Below are positions 52,050-59,700 of a stretch of 62,773 bases of DNA, in pieces; within the stretch, counting starts at the first letter, position 1; the number at the start of each line of letters is the position of its first letter. The notes under the pieces are model-generated. The model was given only the letters and a program-made list of their open reading frames with translations, made no database searches and had not been told where the DNA came from. The translations under genes and the position numbers were made by a program. This DNA is from SIG588 sp045591985 (lineage in GTDB: Bacteria > Bacillota > Clostridia > Oscillospirales > Acutalibacteraceae): positions 1-62,773 of the forward strand of contig JAZNTV010000049.1 in assembly GCA_045591985.1 (NCBI GenBank). Reading direction: 5' to 3'.

Positions 52050-53201
52050 TCACTCTTCCCACAATGCGCGCAGGGCTTTGTCCACCGTTTCGAGTTTTTC
52101 GCGAATCGGCAGTTTCTGTGGGCAGGCCGCTTCACACTTACCGCACCCCACACAATCCGCAAAGGTCTTACCGTTATCCTTTTCGATATAGTGTTTATAG
52201 CCGTTTTTAGCATTCTCCGGCAGCCCGTATACATTATAGTGGGTATATTGATCGAAGATATAGGGGATGTTGATGCCTACGGGGCAAGGCTGACAGTACC
52301 CGCAACCCGTACAATACAGTTCGCTGAAACGGCGCAATTTCTCCACCGACTCGCCAAGCATACGCCACTCCTCTTCCGAGAGCGGGCGCTCACTTTCGGC
52401 AATCGCGCAGTTCTGTTTCACCATATCTATGTTCTGCATACCCGACAGCGCACAGCACATATACGGGTTACCAAGCACGAAACGGAAGGCCAGTTCATAA
52501 GATGTCAACCCCGTGTCGCCCGCCAGTGCGTCGGTAAACTTGGTACGCGCCGCCAAACGGCCGCCGCCCACGGGGCCCATCGCCACCGTACCGAGCCCCT
52601 TTTCGCCGTTTGCAAACTTCAGCATATCCTCCACACCGCGGTCGAGCATATTATACTGCACCAGCATCGTCTCCATCGGCACGCCTTCGGATTCCGCCAG
52701 TTCAATGATACGGCGGATGTTTTCGTGCTTATCGTGGAAGGAGAAGCAGATATGACGGATCTTCCCCTGTTCCTTCGCCTTTTTCAGTTCCGCTAAGATG
52801 CCGTCCTTCACCACATGGCCGGAAAACTCCTGCCAATTGGTCGCCCACACATGATAAAAATCGATATGATCGGTCTGCAAGCGGGACAAACTCTGTTCCA
52901 GAAACGTCCATGTATCCGCCGCCGTCTTCACATCGCCCGTCGGGAGTTTGGTAGACAGCAACACCTTGTCGCGGAAGGGTCTGACCCCTTCACCCACCGC
53001 CGCCTCGCTGTTGTGATGGCAATAATACGGTGCCGTATCAAAATAGTTGATACCGTGCTCATAGGCGTAGCGGAACATCTCGTTCACTTTCTCTTGGTCT
53101 ACCGACCATACGCCGTCTTTCTCAATTTCGGGCAGACGCATACAGCCGAAGCCGATGGCCGAAATCGTTTCACCCGTATTGCCGAATTTACGATAGATCA
53201 T
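52050..53201 (-). CDS. Aldo/keto reductase with two 4Fe-4S motifs
   Basis: 383 residues. N-terminal AKR barrel: IGFGCMRLPE, FDTAPYYCHH with the catalytic Asp and Tyr, LSTKLPTGDVK (Lys), DFYHVWATN (His equivalent). The C-terminal ferredoxin-like tail has CTGCGYCQPCPVGINIP and CVGCGKCEAACPQKLPI, ligands for two 4Fe-4S clusters. Such AKRs are common in anaerobes; the substrate is not known. Its ATG overlaps the ispE stop (ATGA), as ispE overlaps the aminotransferase gene. Confidence 0.9.
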   Translation of the reverse strand: MIYRKFGNTGETISAIGFGCMRLPEIEKDGVWSVDQEKVNEMFRYAYEHGINYFDTAPYYCHHNSEAAVGEGVRPFRDKVLLSTKLPTGDVKTAADTWTFLEQSLSRLQTDHIDFYHVWATNWQEFSGHVVKDGILAELKKAKEQGKIRHICFSFHDKHENIRRIIELAESEGVPMETMLVQYNMLDRGVEDMLKFANGEKGLGTVAMGPVGGGRLAARTKFTDALAGDTGLTSYELAFRFVLGNPYMCCALSGMQNIDMVKQNCAIAESERPLSEEEWRMLGESVEKLRRFSELYCTGCGYCQPCPVGINIPYIFDQYTHYNVYGLPENAKNGYKHYIEKDNGKTFADCVGCGKCEAACPQKLPIREKLETVDKALRALWEE

Positions 53202-54067
53202 CTCTGCACCTCCGCACCGCCCGCAATCGGACGGCAAACATAGACTTCGTTATACTTTTCGCCCAGCGATGTCGCACAGTGTACGGCCTCTGCCTCACTT
53301 TCAAACAAGGCAAACGCCACCGACCCGCTTCCCGTCATACGGCAACCGAGCGGTGAAAACGCGCGCATAGCACGGAGCAATTCCGACACCGCAGGCAACG
53401 CCAACGCCTCTTCGAACACATTGCAGAGAAGCGCCCCCACACGGGGCAGATCCCCTGCCGCCATGGCAACACACATACCGTCGTGATCCGGGGTGGGCAA
53501 CCCCTCCGCACGGTCAATGGCGCGATAAGCCTCGGCGGTGGATACACTCACAGCGGGCTTGGCCGCTACGATCCATCCGACCGAAAGCGGTGTGACCGCA
53601 CAAAGCGTTGTTCCGATCCCGCTTGCCACCGCGGCACCGCCCGTCACACAGAAGGGTACGTCCGCCCCCACGGCGGCACCGAGTTCACAAAGCGTTGCGG
53701 TCGACAACCCCGCACCGGTCAGCACGTTCATCCCCACCAATACGGCAGCGGCATCGGCCGAACCGCCCGCCATACCCGCTTGCATCGGGATGTGCTTGTG
53801 CAGGTCGATATGCACGCCGAACGCTTCGCGATGAATATGCCGCAGGAATACCGCGGCGGCTTTGTAAGCCGTGTTACGTTCGTCCGGTATCAAGTCACTG
53901 CCCGTGATGGCAAGGGTGATCCCGCCCGCTGTTTCGGTGAGTTCCACCGTATCGCACAGATCCACCGCCTGCATCACACTTTTCATTTCATGATAGCCGT
54001 CTGCCCGGAGTCCCAACACATCCAGTGTCAGGTTCAGTTTGGCAGGGGCTGATACGCGCACCGTCAT
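53198..54067 (-). CDS. ispE: 4-diphosphocytidyl-2-C-methyl-D-erythritol kinase
   Basis: 289 residues, GHMP kinase of the MEP isoprenoid pathway. Marks are VSAPAKLNLTLDVLG, ADGYHEMKSVMQAV, and the ATP loop MQAGMAGGSADAAAVLVGMN; the C-terminal GCRMTGSGSVAFAL. It phosphorylates CDP-ME. Start at ATG 54067, overlapping the aminotransferase stop by ATGA. The upstream extension lies in that gene and is ignored. Confidence 0.93.
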   Translation of the reverse strand: MTVRVSAPAKLNLTLDVLGLRADGYHEMKSVMQAVDLCDTVELTETAGGITLAITGSDLIPDERNTAYKAAAVFLRHIHREAFGVHIDLHKHIPMQAGMAGGSADAAAVLVGMNVLTGAGLSTATLCELGAAVGADVPFCVTGGAAVASGIGTTLCAVTPLSVGWIVAAKPAVSVSTAEAYRAIDRAEGLPTPDHDGMCVAMAAGDLPRVGALLCNVFEEALALPAVSELLRAMRAFSPLGCRMTGSGSVAFALFESEAEAVHCATSLGEKYNEVYVCRPIAGGAEVQR

Positions 54068-55251
54068 TTCGCTTCCTCTTTCAGTTCCTGCAAGAAGCGA
54101 CGAATGCGTTTCATCGCTTCCATGATGTGGTTCACCGAATAGCAATACGAGATACGCGCAAACCCTTCGCCGCCTTCGCCGAACGCAGTACCGGGCACAA
54201 TCGCCACATGATGCCGATGCAACAGTTGCTCGCAGAACTCTTCCGACGTAAGGCCCGAGATCCCGATCGAGGGGAAGACGTAAAACGCTCCTTCGGGTTC
54301 AAAACAAGTCAACCCCATATCGTTCAGTTCCTGCAAGATCAAACGACGGCGCGCATCGTATTCACCGCGCATATAGGCAATGTCTTCGTCGCCGTTTTCC
54401 ATCGCTTCCACCGCCGCATGCTGCGCCGTAGTCGGAGCACACATGATGGCATATTGGTGGAGTTTTACCACTTGTTTCATCACGGGAGCGGGACCGCAGA
54501 TATACCCGAGTCGCCAACCCGTCATGGCATAGGCCTTGGAAAAGCCGTCCACCAACAGTGTCCGTTCACGAAGGCCGTCGATCTGCACCGCGCTCACATG
54601 CGGCGCGTCGCCATAGGTCAGCGCGCCGTAAATCTCATCCGAGATCACCATAATGTCGGTATCTCGCAACACATCGGCAAGCGCCTCCAAGTGCTCACGA
54701 CGCATCACCGCCCCTGTCGGATTGTTCGGGAAGGGCAAGATCAGCAATTTTGTACGCGGTGTAATCGCCTCGCGCAACTCCTCTGCCGTCAGACGGAAGC
54801 CGTTTTCCGCTTTCGTCACAATAGACACGGGCACACCGCCCGCCATCGCCACCAGCGGCGCATAGCATACAAAACTCGGAGACGGCACCAACACCTCATC
54901 CCCCGTATTCACCAACGCACGAATACCGATATCCAGCGCCTCACTGCCGCCCACCGTCACCACGATCTCACTGCGGGGATCGAACGCCACCGCCGTGTGG
55001 CGTGCAATGCGGCGTGCAATGGCTTCGCGCAGTTCCAACAGACCCGCATTGGCGCTATACCACGTTTTCCCCTGTTCCAGCGATGCGATACCTTTTTCGC
55101 GGATGTGCCACGGAGTGGCAAAATCCGGCTCACCGATGGAAAGGGAGATCATATCGTCCGCCTTCACTTCGTTCGCAATATCGAAGAATCGACGGATTCC
55201 CGACGGCGGCAAACCGGCCAGCGTCGTGTTTAAAACCTTACTGTAATCCAT
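54064..55251 (-). CDS. PLP-dependent aminotransferase, class I/II
   Basis: 395 residues, fold type I: SIGEPDFATPWHI, GGSEALDIGIRALV, PFPNNPTGAV, ISDEIYGALTY and the PLP lysine in VDGFSKAYAMTGWRLGY. The sequence suggests an aspartate/aromatic or PatA-like aminotransferase. The adjacent Lrp-type regulator, 3 bp upstream, supports amino-acid metabolism. The exact amino donor is unknown. Confidence 0.88.
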   Translation of the reverse strand: MDYSKVLNTTLAGLPPSGIRRFFDIANEVKADDMISLSIGEPDFATPWHIREKGIASLEQGKTWYSANAGLLELREAIARRIARHTAVAFDPRSEIVVTVGGSEALDIGIRALVNTGDEVLVPSPSFVCYAPLVAMAGGVPVSIVTKAENGFRLTAEELREAITPRTKLLILPFPNNPTGAVMRREHLEALADVLRDTDIMVISDEIYGALTYGDAPHVSAVQIDGLRERTLLVDGFSKAYAMTGWRLGYICGPAPVMKQVVKLHQYAIMCAPTTAQHAAVEAMENGDEDIAYMRGEYDARRRLILQELNDMGLTCFEPEGAFYVFPSIGISGLTSEEFCEQLLHRHHVAIVPGTAFGEGGEGFARISYCYSVNHIMEAMKRIRRFLQELKEEAK

Positions 55252-55254
55252 GGG

Positions 55255-55728
55255 TCAAAAAGCCCCTCTCTCATCCTTCTGTTCACCAAGGAACATGACG
55301 CCGCTTTCCTTATAACGACGCAACACAAAATGGGTAGCGGTGGAAATGACCGACTCCAGCGTCGACAGACGCTTGGCCACGAACATCGATACTTCTTTGA
55401 AGGTACGGCCGGTCACCGTCACAAGCAGGTCATACCCGCCCGACATCAAATACACGCTTTCCACCTCGTCAAACCGCATCACCGTTTCAGCAATACCTTC
55501 AAACCCGTAGTCGCGCTTCGGAGTCACCCGCAGTTCGATCACCGCCGTGACACATTCGCGGTCGGTACGTTCCCAGTCGATGAGCGCTTTGTAGGCACGT
55601 ATCACACCGTCCTGTTCGAGTTTCGCCATTTTCTTCTCGACATCTTCCGCCGTCGTGTTCAGCATCGCCGCCATTTGTGCGGTCGTAAGCCGCGCATTGG
55701 TATCGAGCAACTTCAGCAATTTATCCAT
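55255..55728 (-). CDS. Lrp/AsnC-family regulator
   Basis: 157 residues. N-terminal winged helix (LLDTNARLTTAQMAAMLN; the DVEKKMAKLEQDGVIRAYKA block) and a RAM ligand domain (DYGFEGIAETVMRFDEVESVYLMSGGYDLLVTVTG in blocks). Such proteins sense amino acids and control neighbouring genes. ATG at 55728 with AAGGAGG eight bases upstream. First gene of an operon with the aminotransferase, ispE and the Fe-S AKR. Confidence 0.9.
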   Translation of the reverse strand: MDKLLKLLDTNARLTTAQMAAMLNTTAEDVEKKMAKLEQDGVIRAYKALIDWERTDRECVTAVIELRVTPKRDYGFEGIAETVMRFDEVESVYLMSGGYDLLVTVTGRTFKEVSMFVAKRLSTLESVISTATHFVLRRYKESGVMFLGEQKDERGAF

Positions 55729-55766
55729 AAGAGCATCCTCCTTAACCATTTTCAAAACATATCGTC

Positions 55767-55795
55767 AGTATATCACATTTCCAAGGCCGTTGCAA
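55767..55795 (-). promoter_or_regulatory. Promoter of the Lrp-aminotransferase-ispE-AKR operon
   Basis: Minus strand TTGCAA (55790-55795), 17-bp spacer, TATACT (55767-55772). Confidence 0.75.
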
Positions 55796-55800
55796 GACAA

Positions 55801-56826
55801 TTAGTTCCATCCCATCCATGCGGCGATCCGCGGTGTGAGGATATCGGCTGCCGTTTTATGGGTAGAAGGTGCGGGATGCCCCACACGCCATTCCTCTGCC
55901 AACGGCAATTGTTGAAACTGTACATCCATTCCTTCGGCGGCCGCACGGGAGGCCGCACGCTGTACATCGTCGATCACAAAAGCATGCATCATCCCGATCA
56001 CACACAAAAAGCGGCTGTACGGGTGGATCGTTCGCAACTCTTTTAAGAAAACATAGTACGCCTCTTCGATTTGACGATGGCGTTCCTCTTCCGAAAGGTG
56101 TGCCGCACATTCGTTACAAAACCAGGCATGATCGTTTGTTCCGAGATTGATCACCGTAATATCCGGCTGAAAACGATCGAAATCCCACGGCAATTCACAC
56201 GCACCGGCTCCATCAACAAAGCGATAGAGCGGCGGAATGGGTTGTCCGAAGGGTGAACGATGAACAGCGTAGCCGGAAATCGCAAACACATGCGCTTCGG
56301 CATCCAGCGCATCCGCTATCTGCATAGCATAGCCTGCGAGGGCATCCTGCTCGGCAGTGGTAAACACGGTTTGTTCCGCCCCCGCCAATACGCCATATCC
56401 CGTAGTGATGGAATCCCCGATAAATTGTATGCGTCGTGTCGTGCTACACGGCGGCGGAGCCAAAAACGCCCCGTCGGTCGTGAGCGAGCGGAGTACCACG
56501 TGGGAAAGTAGCGCCTCACTGCTTTTCAGCAACGTTACGGTATGCTCACCATCGTCAAGGCTGTCGCAAAGCAAGACCTCGCTTTGCGGCGCATATAGAC
56601 CGAACCGCTTGTACTTCACACCGTCGACCGACACACAAAGGTACGGACGGCTGTTTTCCGTCTCCGTACCGCTCGCCGACAACATCGCTTGCAATGTCGT
56701 TCCGCGAAAACGCACAGTAAATCCGCCGGCCGACCACGGTATATACACCCCATTGTCCACTGTAGCGGTACGACCGTGGAACCGCACAGCCGCGGTGCGA
56801 TCGTTTGTGATCTTGATCGTCTCCAT
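55801..56826 (-). CDS. CE2-like SGNH/GDSL esterase
   Basis: 341 residues, no signal peptide, so probably cytoplasmic. An N-terminal beta domain (to about 120) precedes an SGNH hydrolase: block I FIGDSITTGYG with the Ser, block III INLGTNDHAW, and a C-terminal GHPAPSTH with the His. The two-domain layout fits carbohydrate esterase family 2, deacetylating sugars. Start at 56826 (ATG), 2 bp after the membrane-protein gene. Confidence 0.8.
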   Translation of the reverse strand: METIKITNDRTAAVRFHGRTATVDNGVYIPWSAGGFTVRFRGTTLQAMLSASGTETENSRPYLCVSVDGVKYKRFGLYAPQSEVLLCDSLDDGEHTVTLLKSSEALLSHVVLRSLTTDGAFLAPPPCSTTRRIQFIGDSITTGYGVLAGAEQTVFTTAEQDALAGYAMQIADALDAEAHVFAISGYAVHRSPFGQPIPPLYRFVDGAGACELPWDFDRFQPDITVINLGTNDHAWFCNECAAHLSEEERHRQIEEAYYVFLKELRTIHPYSRFLCVIGMMHAFVIDDVQRAASRAAAEGMDVQFQQLPLAEEWRVGHPAPSTHKTAADILTPRIAAWMGWN

Positions 56827-56828
56827 AC

Positions 56829-57365
56829 TTATTCCCCTACAAACGCATCGGCATTGTCGCGAATGTATGCGATACACAATGCAAGCGGCGTTTCCGCGGC
56901 CACAGCGGCCGCAAACGCTTCTTCCTCTTCGGCACGGAACGCCGCTTCACACGCCGTCGCGCCGATCTGCGCAAATCCGTCCGCCGCCAGATCCGCAAAC
57001 GCACCCGACGGCGACGCTTTCATGCCGGCAATACCGCCGTTTTCGCTTTCTTTTACCGCTACCCACACGGCATATACGTTCACCTGCGGATTGGACCACT
57101 CGGCCACCATACGGTACATATCGGGAGCCGACCACGGCGTACGCCCGTTTTGCCGCGCCCTTTCACACGAATCGAGCAGATCGCGGATCACCGCATTGAC
57201 CAATTCGGCATCGGGCGTTGCCGCCAGCGATTCGGCTGTAAGACGGGGGGAAAGTCCCTCCCGCTTTTCTTTTTTCGACAGATAATGAAGATACCATGCG
57301 ATTGCCACAGCAAACGCCGCCAGGATCAATGTTTTAACGCCGCCGATCGCTTCCAAAAATGCCAT
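56829..57365 (-). CDS. Membrane-anchored protein of unknown function
   Basis: 178 residues. One N-terminal membrane helix (VKTLILAAFAVAIAWYLHYL) and a cytoplasmic-type charged helical domain rich in Ala and Glu; DMYRMVAEWSNPQVNVYAVW is the most structured-looking part. I do not recognise the family. It lies 3 bp from rsmI and 2 bp from the esterase, so the three genes are co-translated. Confidence 0.65.
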   Translation of the reverse strand: MAFLEAIGGVKTLILAAFAVAIAWYLHYLSKKEKREGLSPRLTAESLAATPDAELVNAVIRDLLDSCERARQNGRTPWSAPDMYRMVAEWSNPQVNVYAVWVAVKESENGGIAGMKASPSGAFADLAADGFAQIGATACEAAFRAEEEEAFAAAVAAETPLALCIAYIRDNADAFVGE

Positions 57366-57368
57366 CGT

Positions 57369-58199
57369 TTATTCCTCCGTTGTCAATCGTTTATAAATCT
57401 CGCCCTTGCGGCGCCCGCTTTCGGCCGCAGCACGCTTTGCCGCTTCCGAAGCCGACAGTCCTTCCGCCACGTAACGACGGGCCAGTGCCACCGCTTCTTC
57501 GGCAGAAACCTCTTCGTCCGACACGGCAGGGGCTCCCTCCACCACCAACACAAATTCACCGCGCGGCGGCGTCTCCCGGTACCATGCCACCGCTTCCGAA
57601 AGGGTAGTACGACGCACTTCCTCGTGCAGTTTGGTCAACTCGCGCGCCAATGTTAAGCGACGATCTCCAAGGGCGTCCAAAAGATCTTCCAACGTATAGA
57701 TCAACTTGTGAGGTGCTTCGTAAAACACCATGGTACGTCGTTCAGTTTTAATGCTTTCCAAATGCTCGCGACGACTGCGGTTGGCAGTGGACAAAAAGCC
57801 TTCAAAGGTAAAGCGACCCACCGGAAGTCCCGATAACGCCAGTGCCGTTGCCACCGCCGTGGGGCCCGGAACAGCGGTCACCGTGATGCCGCGTTCATAG
57901 CACAACGCCACCAGATCTTCGCCCGGATCGGAGATGGCGGGCATTCCCGCATCCGACACAAGCACGCCGTTTTCGCCCGCTTCCAAACGATCACACAGTG
58001 CCTCGCCGCTGGCTCGCTTGTTGTGTTCGTGATAACTGAAAAGCGGTTTTTTAATACCGAAATGCGTGAGCAATTTCATGGTCACGCGGGTATCTTCCGC
58101 CGCGATGAAATCACACGTTTCAAGCGCCTCCACCGCCCGCGGCGAAAAGTCGGAAAGATTGCCGATGGGCGTGCCCACCAACGTCAATATCCCTGCCAT
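57369..58199 (-). CDS. rsmI: 16S rRNA C1402 2'-O-methyltransferase
   Basis: 276 residues of the tetrapyrrole-methylase fold: LTLVGTPIGNLSDFSPRAVEAL, AAEDTRVTMKLL, LVSDAGMPAISDPGE, VPGPTAVATALALSGLP. The C-terminal third (LAREL, GEFVLVVEG) continues the family. It methylates the ribose of C1402 with SAM. First gene of the three-gene unit ending at 55801; promoter at 58218-58246. Confidence 0.95.
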   Translation of the reverse strand: MAGILTLVGTPIGNLSDFSPRAVEALETCDFIAAEDTRVTMKLLTHFGIKKPLFSYHEHNKRASGEALCDRLEAGENGVLVSDAGMPAISDPGEDLVALCYERGITVTAVPGPTAVATALALSGLPVGRFTFEGFLSTANRSRREHLESIKTERRTMVFYEAPHKLIYTLEDLLDALGDRRLTLARELTKLHEEVRRTTLSEAVAWYRETPPRGEFVLVVEGAPAVSDEEVSAEEAVALARRYVAEGLSASEAAKRAAAESGRRKGEIYKRLTTEE

Positions 58200-58217
58200 A
58201 CAATCACCTCATATTCC

Positions 58218-58246
58218 ATTTTATACTACCATAAACCCATCGTCAA
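58218..58246 (-). promoter_or_regulatory. Promoter of the rsmI unit
   Basis: Minus strand TTGACG (58241-58246), 17-bp spacer, TAAAAT (58218-58223). Confidence 0.65.
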
Positions 58247-58263
58247 TGTCAAGAAAATAACAA

Positions 58264-58288
58264 AAAGGAGACCGTTGCGGTCTCCTTT
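58264..58288 (-). terminator. Bidirectional terminator of the small-protein trio
   Basis: AAAGGAGACCG, loop TTG, CGGTCTCCTTT: 11-bp perfect stem ending at the stop of the 58287-58538 gene. Confidence 0.85.
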
Positions 58289-58538
58289 ATAACGACAAAT
58301 ATACGAGCGCCAACACCAACGGCATCGGTCCGCCTTCTTTGAGGATGACGAGCGCCAACACCAACGGCAACCACCGACCGCTCTCGCGCAGGGGCGGCGA
58401 CGCGCAAACCGAAACCGGTGCCTCCCCCATCTGCTGGGCCAACCGACGGTTTTCCTCCCGCATACGGCGCACACGCTCTTCTGCCTCACGTTGCTTTTGT
58501 CGTATCTCCTGCTGCATCAGCATGCTATCACTGACCAT
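58287..58538 (-). CDS. Small protein with coiled-coil and duplicated hydrophobic tail
   Basis: 83 residues. Residues 8-38 form a charged helix of coiled-coil type (QQEIRQKQREAEERVRRMRE), and the C-terminus repeats PLVLALV twice, separated by about 15 codons; the DNA carries a 22-bp direct repeat (58303-58324, 58348-58369). Not recognised. Overlaps the upstream gene by 11 bp if it starts at 58538; ATG 58523 is an alternative. The tail may be membrane-associated. Confidence 0.6.
   Translation of the reverse strand: MVSDSMLMQQEIRQKQREAEERVRRMREENRRLAQQMGEAPVSVCASPPLRESGRWLPLVLALVILKEGGPMPLVLALVYLSL
58303..58369 (-). repeat. 22-bp direct repeat inside the small-protein gene
   Basis: ACGAGCGCCAACACCAACGG plus two further bases, exact at 58303-58324 and 58348-58369 (45 bp apart, in frame), encoding the two PLVLALV blocks. 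It looks like a recent in-frame duplication. Confidence 0.85.
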
Positions 58539-58857
58539 ACGAACTATCCCCCCGTTTTCCCGTTATCAACGGCAACAATTTAGCCAGACGTAACACCTCG
58601 ATGGCTTCATCCACCCGCTTTTCCCGCCCGTTGTGTAAATACGGACGCAAAGCACGAAGCAGGGCGACTTCGTGATCGTCGCCGCCCGTCATTCCTTGCA
58701 GCATCGGCAAAAGTTGTGTCAGTGCCGTGCCGCCTCCGGTCTCCTCTTGGGCTGGGGGCGGTGCGGCAGTAAGCGACGCGAGCACACTTCCCATTTTTTC
58801 CATTGTGGCAGGATCGCTCATCAATTGACCGAACAGGTCGTTCAGTTCTTTCTCCAC
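58528..58857 (-). CDS. Small helical protein, clostridial type
   Basis: 109 residues: MEKELNDLFGQLMSDPATME, a low-complexity middle, then VALLRALRPYLHNGREKRVDEAIEVLRLAKLLPLI in blocks. The LLRALRPYL...RVD-AI--LRLAKL pattern reminds me of short proteins found in many clostridia next to helical partners; the family name is unknown to me. Second of three small genes in a row. Confidence 0.65.
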   Translation of the reverse strand: MEKELNDLFGQLMSDPATMEKMGSVLASLTAAPPPAQEETGGGTALTQLLPMLQGMTGGDDHEVALLRALRPYLHNGREKRVDEAIEVLRLAKLLPLITGKRGDSSYGQ

Positions 58858-58873
58858 ACCGTCACCCCATCGC

Positions 58874-59122
58874 TTATTTCTGTAACAGTTTTTGTATCAA
58901 TGCTTGTGCCTGCGGCGACTCGAGCAATTGCTGTGCACGCGCTTTATCCCCCATCATCGACCGCAGTTTGGCGGCATTTTCGGGCGACAATTGTGCCGCC
59001 AGGTTCTCCACTCCGCCACCGGCCAACGCCTCCGCCATTCCCGCGGGCGTGGTACCGAGTTTGCGTGCGGCATATTGAAGTAACGCATACAACTGCTCTT
59101 GGTTCAATTTGTTATCGGCCAT
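58874..59122 (-). CDS. Small Ala/Leu-rich helical protein
   Basis: 82 residues, no membrane segment: LNQEQLYALLQYAARKLGTT, AMAEALAGGG-like (GMAEALAGGG), then LSPENAAKLRSMMGDKARAQ and SPQAQALIQKLLQK. The Gly/Pro-separated helices suggest a small helical-bundle or assembly protein. First of the trio. Starts opposite the metallophosphoesterase across a 59-bp region. Confidence 0.65.
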   Translation of the reverse strand: MADNKLNQEQLYALLQYAARKLGTTPAGMAEALAGGGVENLAAQLSPENAAKLRSMMGDKARAQQLLESPQAQALIQKLLQK

Positions 59123-59132
59123 AAAAACCCTC

Positions 59133-59161
59133 TTTTCAAAAAATATAGACTGTGATATACT
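59133..59161 (+). promoter_or_regulatory. Possible promoter of the metallophosphoesterase gene
   Basis: TTTTCA (59133-59138), 17-bp spacer, TATACT (59156-59161), 20 bp before ATG 59182. The -35 is weak. Confidence 0.5.
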
Positions 59162-59181
59162 ATGTTTCAGGAGGCGATTTT

Positions 59182-59649
59182 ATGCGTATTTTGGTGGTTT
59201 CGGATACACACGGCGACGGCTATGCTTTGCAAAGTGCCTTATGGGAACAGCCCCAAGCCAATCTTGTCTTCCACTTGGGCGACGGTGCACGCGAATGTGA
59301 ACAAGTGGCCGAAGCAAATCCCGACCGCACCTTTTTCATGGTGCGCGGCAATTGTGACCCCGACTTTTGCGGTCTGCTCGGCAACCGTGAAGAGACGGTG
59401 GGCGGTCGCCGCCTCTTTTTTACCCACGGGCATCTGTGGTCGGTCAAATTCGGTATCTCCCGCATTGACTACGCCGCCCGCGAACGGCAAGCCGATATTG
59501 TGCTGTTCGGCCATACCCATCAGCCGTTATCGTTGTATAAAGAGGGGATGTATCTCGTAAATCCCGGCTCGCTCGGCTATAACAAACAGTACGCCACGGT
59601 GGACATCGTACCGGGCGGTGTGATGCCAATACTGCATACGCTACGATAA
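59182..59649 (+). CDS. YfcE-type metallophosphoesterase
   Basis: 155 residues. Metal-ligand blocks VVSDTHGDGYAL, FHLGDGARE, VRGNCDPDFCG, FTHGH and FGHTHQPLSLY are those of the MJ0936/YfcE phosphodiesterase family. The natural substrate is unknown (often cyclic or nucleotide phosphodiesters). Start at ATG 59182 with CAGGAGG upstream; the longer frame begins in the promoter. Confidence 0.88.
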   Translation: MRILVVSDTHGDGYALQSALWEQPQANLVFHLGDGARECEQVAEANPDRTFFMVRGNCDPDFCGLLGNREETVGGRRLFFTHGHLWSVKFGISRIDYAARERQADIVLFGHTHQPLSLYKEGMYLVNPGSLGYNKQYATVDIVPGGVMPILHTLR

Positions 59650-59657
59650 TATATGCA

Positions 59658-59700
59658 AAAACTCGGCTTCCCGTCACACGGAAAACCGAGTTTTTTATTT
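59658..59700 (+). terminator. Bidirectional terminator after the metallophosphoesterase gene
   Basis: AAAACTCGG ... CCGAGTTTT with an inner TTCC/GGAA pairing, then TTATTTTATT. Between convergent genes. Confidence 0.85.
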
